Below are positions 26,652 to 36,172 of a stretch of DNA of 64,000 nucleotides, one piece after another. The stretch lies in contig NZ_BBXC01000008.1 in assembly GCF_001570525.1 (NCBI RefSeq), positions 585,841 through 649,840 on the forward strand, in the 5' to 3' direction. The position numbers were made by a program, and so were the translations under genes. Positions within the stretch are counted from its first letter, which is position 1; each line of letters begins with the position of its first letter. The notes beneath the pieces were generated by a model that searched no databases, was not told the DNA's origin, and saw only the letters and a program-made list of their open reading frames with translations. The stretch comes from Herbidospora sakaeratensis. Its GTDB lineage: Bacteria > Actinomycetota > Actinomycetes > Streptosporangiales > Streptosporangiaceae.

Positions 26652-28415
26652 CTACTGCGGCGGCCGGTTGCCGAGCTGGCGGCGAAGCTCCTCCAGCTCC
26701 CGCTCCAGGTCGGCCACGTTCCGGTCCTGCGGCTGCTGCGGCTGGGCCTGCGGCTGGTGGCCGTAGGGCTGGTGCTGCGGGACCGGTCCACCACCCTGGG
26801 ACTGCCCATAGGACTGCCCGTGGGACTGCCCGTGGGACTGCCCGTGAGCCTGCCCGTGAGCCTGCTGGTAGGCCTGGTAGGGCTGCGACGGCGGGCGGTA
26901 GCGGGTCGTGCTCTCGGCCGGGGGCAGCGAGTGGGCCGGCGGCGGCTGGTAGGCCGGGATCTGCTGGGCCTGCGCCTGGTAGGGCGGGGCGCCGTTGTAG
27001 ACCGGGATCTGCGGCCGCTTGTTGCGCTTGGCCCGCTTGACCAGCAGGCGGAGCAGCACCAGGCCGAGCAGGATCGCGACGATCACTCCCGCGCCGACGA
27101 GCAGCCAGAAGCTCGACGACTGCGGCGACTCGTCCTTGCCGGCCGTGATGGCCTGCTGCGAGTTGGTGATGTACTCGGCGACCCACGGGTGGGTCGGGTG
27201 CAGCGCCTGGACCTCGCGGAAGACGGGCAGTGCGACGGAGTAGTGCTTCAGGAAGAAGGCGTCCAGCGCGGTGTTCCAGCGCGTCGTGGTGGCCGACGCG
27301 GTCGGCTTGATGCCCTTCTCGTTGAGCTTCTCCTTGATCACCGAGATCGGGAGCACGAACGACTCGTTCTCCGACGCCTCCCCGCCCTCGGAGACGGTGC
27401 CCGCGATCAGCATGCCGATGACGTCGCCGTCCTTGGAGAACACCGGCCCGCCGGAGTTGCCGTGGTAGGAGGGCGCCTGCGTCTGGATGTACGGAACGCC
27501 CTTGTCGGTCGTCCGCAGCGCGTTGTACGGCCCCTCGGTCAGCGCCGGGTCGAGCTTGGACTCCAGGCTGAAGAACGGGGTGTTGGTGACCAGCCCGGGG
27601 AAGCCGCTGATGTACAGCGTCGACCCGACCTGCACGTCGGCGTCGTCGCCCAGCGGCACGGTCGGCAGGTTCTGCTGCCCGTTGACCTTGAGCAGCGCGT
27701 AGTCCTTGCCGGGGTAGCTCTCGCCGACGTCCACGAGCTCGGCCACGATCGGCTTGGCGGTCTTGTCGACGCCGCCGCCCGGGTGGGCCTGCAGCACCGC
27801 GATCTCCTTCTTGAGACCGTCGATCCGCATGTTGGCCGCGTTAAAGTTGATGAACAGGTTCTCGGCGAGCTTGATCATCTCTTCGTCGGGCGAGAGGTCC
27901 TTGACCATCTCCAGGATCCCCTGGGCGTCCTCCTCGTAGAACTTGGAGAGCGCCTGCTGGGCGAAGACGTCGTTGAGCTGCTTGTCGCCCATCTCGACGC
28001 AGTGCGCGCCGGTGACCATGTACCCGTCGGGGGTGACCCACCAGCCGGTGCACATGCCGCCGACCTCGGCGTCCACGACCCGGTTCGGGCTGCCCGGCAC
28101 GAGGTAGGCGCCCACGTTGGCGTTCATCTGCTCGAACATGTACTTGGCGATGGTCCGCTGGTCGGAGGCGACCTTGCCGGCCACGACGTCGGCGGTGATC
28201 TTGTCGACGAGCGCGTAGAGGTTGGCCTCGTTGACGGCGGGGGTGGGCACGCTGACCTGGCCCGTGTAGGTCAGGCTGGTGAGCTGGACGGCGGGGTGGG
28301 TCTGCGCGGCGAGCCGGGTCCCGATCGGGACGTCCGGCGTCTCGTCCGCGTACGCGGGAGAGGCGGCGAGCACCGACACCGCGGCGGCGGCGACGACGAT
28401 TCTTCTGAGGTTCAC
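26652..28415 (-). CDS. Membrane-anchored trypsin-like serine protease with cytoplasmic Gln/Pro/His tail
   Basis: From GTG 28415 the 587-residue protein has a signal peptide ending near ASPAYA (residue 23). An extracytoplasmic trypsin-like domain follows with His138 (VTGAHCV), Asp238 (GKDYALL) and Ser321 (YHGNSGGPV). A TPR-like stretch is near 380-425, and a membrane helix spans 436-459 with a KRAKRNKR stop-transfer. The cytoplasmic tail is low-complexity, with GQSHGQSHG-type repeats and a final coiled coil (DLERELEELRRQLG). The triad is complete. It is divergent from the papain/hydrolase gene, which suggests a functional pair. Confidence 0.88.
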   Translation of the reverse strand: MNLRRIVVAAAAVSVLAASPAYADETPDVPIGTRLAAQTHPAVQLTSLTYTGQVSVPTPAVNEANLYALVDKITADVVAGKVASDQRTIAKYMFEQMNANVGAYLVPGSPNRVVDAEVGGMCTGWWVTPDGYMVTGAHCVEMGDKQLNDVFAQQALSKFYEEDAQGILEMVKDLSPDEEMIKLAENLFINFNAANMRIDGLKKEIAVLQAHPGGGVDKTAKPIVAELVDVGESYPGKDYALLKVNGQQNLPTVPLGDDADVQVGSTLYISGFPGLVTNTPFFSLESKLDPALTEGPYNALRTTDKGVPYIQTQAPSYHGNSGGPVFSKDGDVIGMLIAGTVSEGGEASENESFVLPISVIKEKLNEKGIKPTASATTTRWNTALDAFFLKHYSVALPVFREVQALHPTHPWVAEYITNSQQAITAGKDESPQSSSFWLLVGAGVIVAILLGLVLLRLLVKRAKRNKRPQIPVYNGAPPYQAQAQQIPAYQPPPAHSLPPAESTTRYRPPSQPYQAYQQAHGQAHGQSHGQSHGQSYGQSQGGGPVPQHQPYGHQPQAQPQQPQDRNVADLERELEELRRQLGNRPPQ

Positions 28416-28541
28416 GGCACTGATCGTCGGCCAGCGGCCTTGTCCGCCACTTGTGAGTGACTTGGGGTTTCCATTACCCGAGGGAAAACCCCAGGGCAGA
28501 CCCGGTGGTGCCCGCTCCGGCCCGTTCCTACCGTTGCGGAC

Positions 28542-30386
28542 ATGGCCAGAGCCGTCCCTCCCGGGACCATCAGCGTCGACGGCCGCCCCTTCGTCGCGGC
28601 GGTGCTCCCCGACGTGTACGACGCCCGCGACCTCCCCTACCGCCCCCTCCTGCGGCCGCTGCCCGACGTGGTCGACAACCGCGCCGGCCGGCGGGTCCTC
28701 ACCCAGGAGGGGGCCTCCTGCACCGGCCACGCCCTGGCCGCCGTCATCGCCTCGGCGCGCGGCGGCCTGGCGGTGAGCCCGTACATGCTCTACCGCCTCG
28801 GCCGCCGCTACGACGAGTTCGCCGGCGAGGAGGACATCGGCTCCTCGCTCCGGGGCGTGCTGAAGGGCTGGTACCACCACGGCGTGCTCCCCGAGGACGC
28901 CTGGACCGACCCCGAACCCGACCTCAACGACCCGCTGGTCGCGGCCGAGGCCGCCCGCATCCCGATGGGCGCCTACTACCGGGTGACCCCGGGCAACGTC
29001 GACGACCTGCAGTCGGCCATCGCCGAGGCGGGCGCGGTGTGCGTGTCGGCGCTCGTCCACGAGGGCTGGCGGGAGCCGTGCCCGGAGAACGGCGCCCACG
29101 TCATCCGCCGCCTGGGCGGCCACGCGGCCCTGGGCGGCCACGCCTTCGCCCTGGTCGGCTACGACGAGACGGGCTTCCTGGTGCAGAACTCGTGGGGCCC
29201 GTCGTGGGCCGGCGGGGGCTTCGCCACCCTCCCGTACGACGAGTGGCTGGCCACCGCCTACGACGCCTTCGCGGTCCGACCCGGCGTCCGGGGCACCCCG
29301 TTGAGCGCCCGCTCGCGACCGGCCCCGGAGGTCGCCGCCGCGGCCTCGGGCGTGGACCTGGCCCCCCACGTGGTGAACCTGGGCAACGACGGCCGCCTGG
29401 CCCGGATCGGGACCTTCGAGAGCTCCCCCCGCCAGATCGAGGCGGCCCTCACCCAGATGGACGCCGCGCACGCCAAGTGGGGCGGCCGGGAACGCCACGT
29501 GGTCCTCTACGCCCACGGCGGCCTGACCAGCGGCGGCCGGGGCCAGGACATCGCCCGGCGGGACCTCGGCTGGTGGCTGGCCAACCGGATCTACCCGATC
29601 ACCTTCGCCTGGCAGACGGGCGCGATCGAGACCCTCCTCGACCAGCTGGCCGACCTGACCCGCCGCTTCCTGCCCGCCGGCGGCCCGGCGGAGTGGCTGA
29701 CCGAGCAGGCCGACCGCGCCGTCGAGGTGCTGGCCCGCGGCAGCCTGGCGTGGGCCTGGGACCAGATGAAGCAGAACGCCCGCGCGGCCTCGGAGCCGGT
29801 GGCGGGCGAGGTCGACTGGGCCGCCACCCGGTCGCCGCACCCCGGCGCCACCCTGACCGCGCTGGCGCTGCGCAACCACCTGCACCCGGGCACCCGCGTC
29901 CACCTGGTGGGCCACAGCGCCGGCTCGATCTTCCTGACCGCTCTCGCGGAACGCCTGGTGGCGGCGCAGGTCCCGATCGCGTCCACCACGTTCCTGGCCC
30001 CCGCGATCACCGTGGACGACTACCGGCGCACCCTCGCGCCGCTGCTCCCCCGCATCGGCCGGTTCACCACCTTCGCCCTGACCGACGACCTGGAGCTCGG
30101 CGACGCGTGCGGCGCCGTCTACCGCAAGTCGATCCTCTACCTGGTCTCCCGCGCCTTCGAACGGCCCGCCCAGGCGGGCGGCGAGGTGCCGATCCTCGGC
30201 ATGGCCAAGCACCTGGCGGGCCTGGACGTCCCGGTCGTGCTGGCCGGCACGATGACCCCGATCACCGACCACTGCGCCGCGCGCGGCCACTCCGACTTCG
30301 ACACCGACCGGGCCACCATGACCTCGGCCCTCCTCCGCATCCTGAACCGCACGGCCCTGGACACGACGCTGACCCCGTACCGCTGA
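28542..30386 (+). CDS. Papain-like (C1) peptidase fused to an alpha/beta-hydrolase
   Basis: This 614-residue protein has no signal peptide, so it is probably cytosolic. Residues 1-235 are a papain-like domain with Cys60 (EGASCTGHALA), His200 (GGHAFALVGYD) and Asn216 (NSWGPSWAGGGF). Residues 315-610 are an alpha/beta hydrolase with an oxyanion-type VLYAHGGL and nucleophile Ser459 in LVGHSAGSIF. Both active sites look intact. The only gene nearby is the divergent anchored trypsin, 126 bp away. A two-enzyme processing or effector protein is plausible, but the substrate is unknown. TACCGT just before the ATG hints at a leaderless mRNA. Confidence 0.85.
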   Translation: MARAVPPGTISVDGRPFVAAVLPDVYDARDLPYRPLLRPLPDVVDNRAGRRVLTQEGASCTGHALAAVIASARGGLAVSPYMLYRLGRRYDEFAGEEDIGSSLRGVLKGWYHHGVLPEDAWTDPEPDLNDPLVAAEAARIPMGAYYRVTPGNVDDLQSAIAEAGAVCVSALVHEGWREPCPENGAHVIRRLGGHAALGGHAFALVGYDETGFLVQNSWGPSWAGGGFATLPYDEWLATAYDAFAVRPGVRGTPLSARSRPAPEVAAAASGVDLAPHVVNLGNDGRLARIGTFESSPRQIEAALTQMDAAHAKWGGRERHVVLYAHGGLTSGGRGQDIARRDLGWWLANRIYPITFAWQTGAIETLLDQLADLTRRFLPAGGPAEWLTEQADRAVEVLARGSLAWAWDQMKQNARAASEPVAGEVDWAATRSPHPGATLTALALRNHLHPGTRVHLVGHSAGSIFLTALAERLVAAQVPIASTTFLAPAITVDDYRRTLAPLLPRIGRFTTFALTDDLELGDACGAVYRKSILYLVSRAFERPAQAGGEVPILGMAKHLAGLDVPVVLAGTMTPITDHCAARGHSDFDTDRATMTSALLRILNRTALDTTLTPYR

Positions 30387-30395
30387 GAAGACGGG

Positions 30396-30424
30396 AAAGG
30401 CCCCCGAGAACCTCGGGGGCCTTT
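30396..30424. terminator. Bidirectional terminator between the fusion gene and aceE
   Basis: AAAGGCCCCCGAG (30396-30408) pairs with CTCGGGGGCCTTT (30412-30424), a perfect 13-bp stem with a 3-base loop. It separates two convergent genes and can stop transcription from both sides. Confidence 0.92.
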
Positions 30425-30441
30425 CTGCGAGACGCCTGGGC

Positions 30442-33189
30442 TCAGACGCCCATCGCCTCGGTGTCGTTCGACTCGGCGGTGGTGCCGATCTCGGTGACGC
30501 CGTTCTTGAGGTGGTAGCGGGCGATCGCGTCCTTCAGCGTCTCCGGCTTCACCTCGCCGCGCTTGGCGAGCTGGGTCAGCACCGCCAGGGTGATCGAGGC
30601 CGCGTCGACGTGGAAGTGCCGCCGCAGCGCCGAACGGGTGTCGGACAGGCCGAAGCCGTCGGTGCCCAGCGACGTCCAGTCGCCCGGCACCCACTGCGCG
30701 ATCTGGTCCTGTACGGCCCGCATGTAGTCGCTGACGCCCACGAAGGGCCCGGGTACGTTCGACAGCTTGGTCGTGACGTAGGGGACCTTCTGCTCGGCCT
30801 CAGGGTTGAGCAGGTTGTGCTCGTCGCACGCGAGGGCCTCGCGGCGCAGCTCCGACCACGAGGTGGCCGACCACACCGAGGCCGCCACGCCCCACTCGTC
30901 GGCCAGCATGCGCTGCGCCTCCAGGGCCCACGGCCCGGCGACGCCCGACACCAGGATGTTGGCCTTGGGGCCGTCACCCTGCGCGGGGGCGAACAGGTAG
31001 AGGCCCTTGAGCAGGCCCTCGACGTCGAGGTTCGCCGGCTCGGCGGGCTGCTGGTAGGGCTCGTTGTAGACGGTCAGGTAGTAGAAGACGTCTTCGGCGT
31101 TCTCGCCGTACATCCTCCGCAGGCCGTCGCGCACGATGTGGGCCACCTCGTAGGCCCACGACGGGTCGTAGGAGACCGCCGCGGGGTTGGTCGAGGCGAT
31201 GAGCGGCGTGTGGCCGTCTTCGTGCTGGAGGCCCTCGCCGTTCAGGGTGGTGCGGCCGGCGGTGGCGCCGAGCAGGAAGCCGCGGCCCATCTGGTCGGCC
31301 AGCTGCCACATCTGGTCGGCCGTCCGCTGCCACCCGAACATCGAGTAGAAGATGTAGATCGGGATCATGTGCTCGCCGTGCGTGGCGTACGCCGAGCCGA
31401 CCGCGATCGTGGAGGCCATCGAGCCCGACTCGGTGATGCCCTCGTGGAGGATCTGACCCTCGGTCGACTCCTTGTAGGACAGCAGCAGGTCGCGGTCGAC
31501 CGCCTCGTAGGTCTGCCCGTAGGGCGAGTAGATCTTGGCGGTCGGGAACATGGCGTCGATGCCGAAGGTGCGGGCCTCGTCGGGGATGATCGGCACGAAG
31601 CGCTTGCCGATCTCCTTGTCGCGCATGAGGTCTTTCAGCAGGCGGACGAACGCCATGGTGGTGGCGACGTTCTGCTTGCCCGACCCCTTCGACAGCTGCT
31701 TGTAGGCGTCGTCGCCCGGCAGCGTGAGGCTCTTGGCGCGCACGACCCGCTTGGGCAGGAAACCGCCCAGCGCGTGGCGGCGCTCCTTCATGTAGGCGAT
31801 CTCGTCGCTGTCGGGACCCGGGTGGTAGTAGGGCGGCAGGTCGCCCTCGAGGTCCTTGTCGGGGATCGGAAGGTAGAGCCGGTCGCGGAACTCCTTGAGC
31901 TCCGCCTTGCTCAGCTTCTTCATCTGGTGGGTGGCGTTGCGGGCCTCGAAGTCCTTGCCCAGCGTCCAGCCCTTGATCGTCTGCGCCAGGATGACCGTCG
32001 GCTGGCCGACGTGGTCGCGGGCCGACTTGAAGGCCGCGTAGACCTTGCGGTAGTCGTGGCCGCCGCGCGAGAGCTTGCGGATCTCGTCGTCGGACAGGTG
32101 CTCGACCATCTTGCGCAGGCGCGGGTCGCCGCCGAAGAAGTGGTCCCGGATGTAGCCGCCGTTCTCGACCGAGTAGGTCTGGAACTGGCCGTCAGGCGTG
32201 GTGTTCATCTGGTTGACCAGCACGCCGTCGACGTCGGCCGCCAGCAGCGGATCCCAGTCACGGCCCCAGACGACCTTGATGACGTTCCACCCGGCGCCCC
32301 GGAAGTACGACTCGAGCTCCTGGATGATCTTGCCGTTGCCCCGGACCGGGCCGTCCAACCGCTGAAGGTTGCAGTTGATGACGAAGGTCAGGTTGTCGAG
32401 CTCCTCGCGGGCCGCGAGGCCGATGGCGCCGAGCGACTCGGGCTCGTCCATCTCGCCGTCGCCGAGGAAGGCCCACACGTGGCTGCGCGAGGTGTCCTTG
32501 ATCTTGCGGTCGTGCAGGTAGCGGTTGAACCGCGCCTGGTAGATCGCGCCGATCGGGCCCAGGCCCATGGAGACCGTGGGGAACTCCCAGAAGTCGGGCA
32601 TCAGGCGCGGGTGGGGGTAGGACGGCAGCCCCTTGAACCCGTGGGACAACTCCTGCCGGAAGGCGTCGAGCTGGGTCTCGGTGAGGCGGCCCTCGAGGAA
32701 GGCGCGCGCGTAGATTCCGGGGGCCGCGTGGCCCTGGAAGAACACCTGGTCGCCCGACTCGCCGTGGTCCTTGCCGCGGAAGAAGTGGTTGAAGCCCACT
32801 TCGTAGAGGGACGCGGCGGAGGCGTAGGTGGCGATGTGGCCGCCCACGTTGGTGCGGGCGTTGGCCCTGGTCACCATGATCGCGGCGTTCCACCTGCTGT
32901 AGGCGCGGATCCGCCGCTCGACGTATTCGTCGCCGGGGAACCACGGCTCGCGCTCGGGGGCGATCGTGTTGATGTAGTCGGTGCTGCGCAGACCCGGGAC
33001 GCCGACCTGATGCTCACGCGCCCGTTCGAGCAGGCGGAGCATCAGATAGCGCGCTCGGGTTCGCCCCTCCGTCCTGACGACGTTGTCGAGCGACTCAAGC
33101 CACTCCTGGGTCTCGCTTGGATCGACATCAGGGAACTGGCTGGGTAGGCCGTCACTGATGATCGAGAAACGCTGGCGTCCGGAAGCCAC
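30442..33189 (-). CDS. aceE: Pyruvate dehydrogenase E1 component, homodimeric
   Basis: This 915-residue thiamine-diphosphate enzyme decarboxylates pyruvate and acetylates the lipoyl group of E2. The ThDP motif ([10 protein letters not shown] through NCNLQRLDG), the RWNAAIMV and [12 protein letters not shown] segments, and the C-terminal transketolase region ([28 protein letters not shown]) match AceE at full length. GTG 33189 has AAGG about 9 bases upstream. E2 and E3 genes are not adjacent, which is usual in actinobacteria, where the complex can be mixed with 2-oxoglutarate dehydrogenase. Confidence 0.97.
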   Translation of the reverse strand: MASGRQRFSIISDGLPSQFPDVDPSETQEWLESLDNVVRTEGRTRARYLMLRLLERAREHQVGVPGLRSTDYINTIAPEREPWFPGDEYVERRIRAYSRWNAAIMVTRANARTNVGGHIATYASAASLYEVGFNHFFRGKDHGESGDQVFFQGHAAPGIYARAFLEGRLTETQLDAFRQELSHGFKGLPSYPHPRLMPDFWEFPTVSMGLGPIGAIYQARFNRYLHDRKIKDTSRSHVWAFLGDGEMDEPESLGAIGLAAREELDNLTFVINCNLQRLDGPVRGNGKIIQELESYFRGAGWNVIKVVWGRDWDPLLAADVDGVLVNQMNTTPDGQFQTYSVENGGYIRDHFFGGDPRLRKMVEHLSDDEIRKLSRGGHDYRKVYAAFKSARDHVGQPTVILAQTIKGWTLGKDFEARNATHQMKKLSKAELKEFRDRLYLPIPDKDLEGDLPPYYHPGPDSDEIAYMKERRHALGGFLPKRVVRAKSLTLPGDDAYKQLSKGSGKQNVATTMAFVRLLKDLMRDKEIGKRFVPIIPDEARTFGIDAMFPTAKIYSPYGQTYEAVDRDLLLSYKESTEGQILHEGITESGSMASTIAVGSAYATHGEHMIPIYIFYSMFGWQRTADQMWQLADQMGRGFLLGATAGRTTLNGEGLQHEDGHTPLIASTNPAAVSYDPSWAYEVAHIVRDGLRRMYGENAEDVFYYLTVYNEPYQQPAEPANLDVEGLLKGLYLFAPAQGDGPKANILVSGVAGPWALEAQRMLADEWGVAASVWSATSWSELRREALACDEHNLLNPEAEQKVPYVTTKLSNVPGPFVGVSDYMRAVQDQIAQWVPGDWTSLGTDGFGLSDTRSALRRHFHVDAASITLAVLTQLAKRGEVKPETLKDAIARYHLKNGVTEIGTTAESNDTEAMGV

Positions 33190-33457
33190 TGGGTCTCGCC
33201 TTCCGAGAATGGACTTTTGTCGGTCTAGGGTTCGGGTTCCATCCTGGCTGCTCCCTGCGGAAGATGCATCTCTACCGCGGGGTAACCGGGTGGTCTTTGG
33301 CCTAGACCACCGATGGTAGGACGATTTTCGCCCAAGCTTGCACATCCCGCCACCACCGGGTGTGCTCACTTCGTCAGCGTAACGTTTTGACCTAGGTTGT
33401 CCCTCACCTGGTCGCACGGCCCCGATTTGCGGGCAGGCCGCACCTTAGTATCCCGAT

Positions 33458-33868
33458 GTGAGATCTCAGGTCATCGAGGTGCGGACGGGCTCCCGGGAAC
33501 GGGTGCACGACATCACCGCGGAGTGCGCGAGGTTCGTCGGAGACGCCGGAGGCGACGGTCTTCTCAACGTCTTCGTCCCTCACGCGACGGCGGGCGTGGC
33601 GCTGATCGAACTGGGCGCCGGCAGCGACGACGACCTGCTGGCAGCGCTGGGCGACCTGCTCCCGGCCGACGACCGCTGGCGGCACGCCCACGGCTCTCGG
33701 GGCCACGGGCGGTCTCACGTGATGCCGGCCCTGATTCCGCCCTATGCGACGGTGCCCGTCATCGGGGGGCGACTGGCGCTGGGCACCTGGCAGTCGATCG
33801 CCATCGTGGATCTCAACGTGGACAACATGGAACGTCGTGTTCGTTTGTCCTATTTGTCCGAATCGTAG
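33458..33868 (+). CDS. YjbQ/UPF0047 family protein
   Basis: This 136-residue protein matches the secondary thiamine-phosphate synthase-like YjbQ family: VFVPHATAGVALIE, HGSRGHGRSHVMPALI with its clustered histidines, and GTWQSIAIVDLN. The cellular role is uncertain. TTAGTAT about 10 bp before GTG 33458 suggests leaderless transcription. It is divergent from aceE, the gene of a thiamine-diphosphate enzyme, which is suggestive but may be coincidental. Confidence 0.9.
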   Translation: MRSQVIEVRTGSRERVHDITAECARFVGDAGGDGLLNVFVPHATAGVALIELGAGSDDDLLAALGDLLPADDRWRHAHGSRGHGRSHVMPALIPPYATVPVIGGRLALGTWQSIAIVDLNVDNMERRVRLSYLSES

Positions 33869-33990
33869 ATAACGGTGCGGGTCACTGACCGTGGCGACCG
33901 TTGACGACGATGGGTCACAGCGTGTGGACTGTGCCGAACGATACCCGCAGCGGTTTCCGAGCGGGGTCGATCCGAGCAGGAGGGATGAGA

Positions 33991-34416
33991 GTGAGCGCGA
34001 CCGCGGGTCAGGCGCAGGGCGAGCGCGGCCTGGCCGAACGACTCGGCCTCAAGCCGGGTCAGGTGGTGCAGGAGGTCGGCTGGGACGAGGACAGCGACGA
34101 GGCGCTTCGTCAGTCCATCGAGGAGCTGACCGGCAACGAGATGGTCGACGAGGACTATGAAGAGGTCGTCGACGTGGTGCTCCTGTGGTACCGCGACGGG
34201 GATGACGATCTGTTCGACATCCTGAGCGGTGTGACCACGGCGCTGGCGGACGGCGGCCAGATCTGGCTGCTGACCCCCAAGGCGGGCCGTGACGGCCACG
34301 TCGAGCCGAGCGACATCGGCGAGGATGCCACGACCGCCGGCCTCGCGCAGACCAGCAGCATCAGCGCGGCCAGAGACTGGTCGGGCACGAGACTCGTCTT
34401 CAAGGGCCGCCGCTAG
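33991..34416 (+). CDS. DUF3052 family protein
   Basis: This 141-residue acidic protein has the DUF3052 core: LAERLGLKPGQVVQEVGWDE, DEDYEEVVDVVLLWYRDGD, then GGQIWLLTPKAGR and SAARDWSGTRLVF. GTG 33991 is preferred to ATG 33985 because AGGAGG lies 7-8 bp before it. DUF3052 next to aceE is a recurring actinobacterial neighbourhood; function is unknown. Confidence 0.9.
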   Translation: MSATAGQAQGERGLAERLGLKPGQVVQEVGWDEDSDEALRQSIEELTGNEMVDEDYEEVVDVVLLWYRDGDDDLFDILSGVTTALADGGQIWLLTPKAGRDGHVEPSDIGEDATTAGLAQTSSISAARDWSGTRLVFKGRR

Positions 34417-34431
34417 CCGGCCGGGCCCCGT

Positions 34432-34461
34432 CCTGCCGTACGGCCGCCGCCGTACGGCAGG
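34432..34461 (+). terminator. Strong hairpin between DUF3052 and peroxiredoxin genes
   Basis: CCTGCCGTACGGC (34432-34444) pairs perfectly with GCCGTACGGCAGG (34449-34461) around a 4-base loop. It starts 15 bp after the DUF3052 stop and ends 21 bp before the next ATG. There is no T-run, so it may be a terminator, attenuator or RNA-stability element. Confidence 0.7.
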
Positions 34462-34482
34462 CTCACTACGGGCGGAGCGATC

Positions 34483-34923
34483 ATGGACATGCCGGCCGCC
34501 GGGTCTCCCGCGCCCGACTTCGAGCTGACCGACCAGCACGGCACGCCGGTCCGCCTGTCGGGTCTGCGCGGCCGCAAGGTGCTGCTGGTCTTCTTCCCGT
34601 TCGCCTTCACCGGCGTCTGCCAGGGCGAACTCCACGATCTGCACGGGTTCGGCGAGGCGGTCGTGCTGGCCGTCTCGGTCGACTCGATGTTCGCGCAACG
34701 GACCTGGGCCGACCGCGAGGGCTGGGACCTCACCCTGCTCTCGGATTTCTGGCCCCACGGTCAGGTCGCGCGTCTTTATGGTGTTTTCGATGAGGTGAAG
34801 GGGGTCGCCTCCCGGGGGACCTTCGTCATCGACGCCGAGGGCGTGGTGCGCTGGACGGTCGCGACCGCGATGGGGCAGCCGCGCGACGTCGCCGAATATC
34901 GGAAAGTCCTCAGCGAGCTGTAG
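34483..34923 (+). CDS. 1-Cys peroxiredoxin (AhpE-like)
   Basis: This 146-residue thioredoxin-fold peroxidase reduces peroxides. The peroxidatic residue is Cys46 in FPFAFTGVCQGEL, and there is no other cysteine in the protein, as in 1-Cys AhpE enzymes that rely on mycoredoxin or another thiol. RGTFVIDAEGVVRW is the family's C-terminal strand pair. A GGAG site precedes ATG 34483. It lies directly upstream of a zinc-ribbon gene. Confidence 0.92.
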   Translation: MDMPAAGSPAPDFELTDQHGTPVRLSGLRGRKVLLVFFPFAFTGVCQGELHDLHGFGEAVVLAVSVDSMFAQRTWADREGWDLTLLSDFWPHGQVARLYGVFDEVKGVASRGTFVIDAEGVVRWTVATAMGQPRDVAEYRKVLSEL

Positions 34924-34934
34924 GGGAGGCCGAC

Positions 34935-35243
34935 ATGCCCTGCTACCGATGCGGGGCCCGGCAGACCGACCCGGTTCGTGGCGCGAGCCCGTGGAGGCGC
35001 GGGGTGCGCTCTGACGCCCAGGTCCTGATCTGCCCGGACTGCCAGCGAGCCCATGACCTCGAACTCGACGCCTGCTCCTCGTGCGGCTCGACCACCCTGG
35101 TCTGCCGCCTGGGCGAGGTCGAGTGCCGCTCCTGCGGCCACGTGCGCAGCGCCGGCGACGGCGACCCGGGGCGGCCCCCGGTGCCGGCCGATCTCGCGGC
35201 GGAGGTGGAGGCGGCCCTGTCTCGCGTACTCGGGCGGTCGTGA
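34935..35243 (+). CDS. Zinc-ribbon protein
   Basis: This 102-residue protein contains nine cysteines, including CxxC pairs at 3/6 (CYRC), 33/36 (CPDC), 47/50 (CSSC) and 64/67 (CRSC). Two zinc ribbons are likely. A short helical tail (LAAEVEAALSRVLG) follows. It is 11 bp downstream of the peroxiredoxin gene, so the two are probably co-transcribed. Redox sensing or nucleic-acid binding are possible; no closer assignment is justified. Confidence 0.75.
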   Translation: MPCYRCGARQTDPVRGASPWRRGVRSDAQVLICPDCQRAHDLELDACSSCGSTTLVCRLGEVECRSCGHVRSAGDGDPGRPPVPADLAAEVEAALSRVLGRS

Positions 35244-35257
35244 GATTAGATGTCCGG

Positions 35258-36172
35258 ATGAGTTACGTGGTCGCCCTGGATGTGGGCGGGACATCGATGA
35301 AGGGCGGCCTCGTCAGTGAATCGGGCGAGGTGACCGGTTTTCCCGGACGTCCGACCGGGCGGGAGGACGGGCCCGAGGCCGTGGTCGCCAACATCCGGGC
35401 CTACGTGGCCGAACTCGCCGCGTCCGGCGACGGGCCGCCGAGCGGCGTGGGCCTGGCGGTGCCCGGGATCGTCGACGGCGACACCGCCCTGTTCTCGGCC
35501 AACATCGGCTGGCGCGACGTCCCGGCCGGCGCGTTCGTGCCCGAGGGGCTGCCGGTGAGCCTGGGCCACGACGTGCAGACGGCCGGTCTGGCCGAGAGCG
35601 TCTTCGGGGCCGGGCGCGACGTGACCGACTTCCTCTTTCTTCCGATCGGTACGGGGATCGCCGGCGCCCTGATCATCAAGGGCGAGCCCTACGGGGGCGT
35701 CAACGGCTGGGGCGGCGAGATCGGGCACACGCCCGTGTGGCCCGACGGCGAGCGGTGCGCCTGCGGCCAGACCGGCTGCCTGGAGACCTACGCCTCGGCG
35801 GCCTCCCTGGGCCGCCGCTACACCGAGCGCACCGGGAAGCCGGCCACGGCGGTCGACGTCATGGCGAACGCGGCCACCGACCCCCACGCCTACGCCGTGC
35901 TGGCCGACGCCGTCGAGGCGCTGGCGATCTCGCTGGCGTCGTACACGCTGCTCATGGACCCGGCGATGATCGTCATCGGCGGCGGCCTCGGCGAGGCCGG
36001 CGAGGCCCTGCTGATGCCGCTCAGAGACCGCATGACCGAGCGCCTGAGCTTCCGCAAACCCCCGCCGCTGCGCCAGACGGCGCTCGGCGTGCGCGCGGGG
36101 ATGCTGGGAGCGGGCATCCTCGGCTGGCGCGCGGCGGGGATCCGCGGCTGGGCCCCTCAGCTCGACCTGTAG
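35258..36172 (+). CDS. glk: ROK family glucokinase
   Basis: This 304-residue sugar kinase phosphorylates glucose, or a related hexose, at O6 with ATP. The phosphate-binding loop LDVGGTSMKGG, the substrate loop GEIGHTPVW and the zinc cluster CACGQTGCLETY are intact. There is no HTH, unlike the ROK regulator at the left edge. ATG 35258 is chosen; a GTG at 35240 overlapping the preceding stop would add six residues. The last residues (PQLDL) are encoded by the first unit of the 69-bp repeat. Confidence 0.87.
   Translation: MSYVVALDVGGTSMKGGLVSESGEVTGFPGRPTGREDGPEAVVANIRAYVAELAASGDGPPSGVGLAVPGIVDGDTALFSANIGWRDVPAGAFVPEGLPVSLGHDVQTAGLAESVFGAGRDVTDFLFLPIGTGIAGALIIKGEPYGGVNGWGGEIGHTPVWPDGERCACGQTGCLETYASAASLGRRYTERTGKPATAVDVMANAATDPHAYAVLADAVEALAISLASYTLLMDPAMIVIGGGLGEAGEALLMPLRDRMTERLSFRKPPPLRQTALGVRAGMLGAGILGWRAAGIRGWAPQLDL

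Noticed and set aside
26800-26890. Regulatory repeat array (12-bp repeats)
   Set aside because: The repeats are in frame within the protease tail and encode GQSHG-type peptide repeats, so coding constraint explains them.
28416-30290. Upstream extension of the trypsin-like gene through the papain/hydrolase region
   Set aside because: The frame is open by chance only; the signal peptide beginning at GTG 28415 marks the true start.
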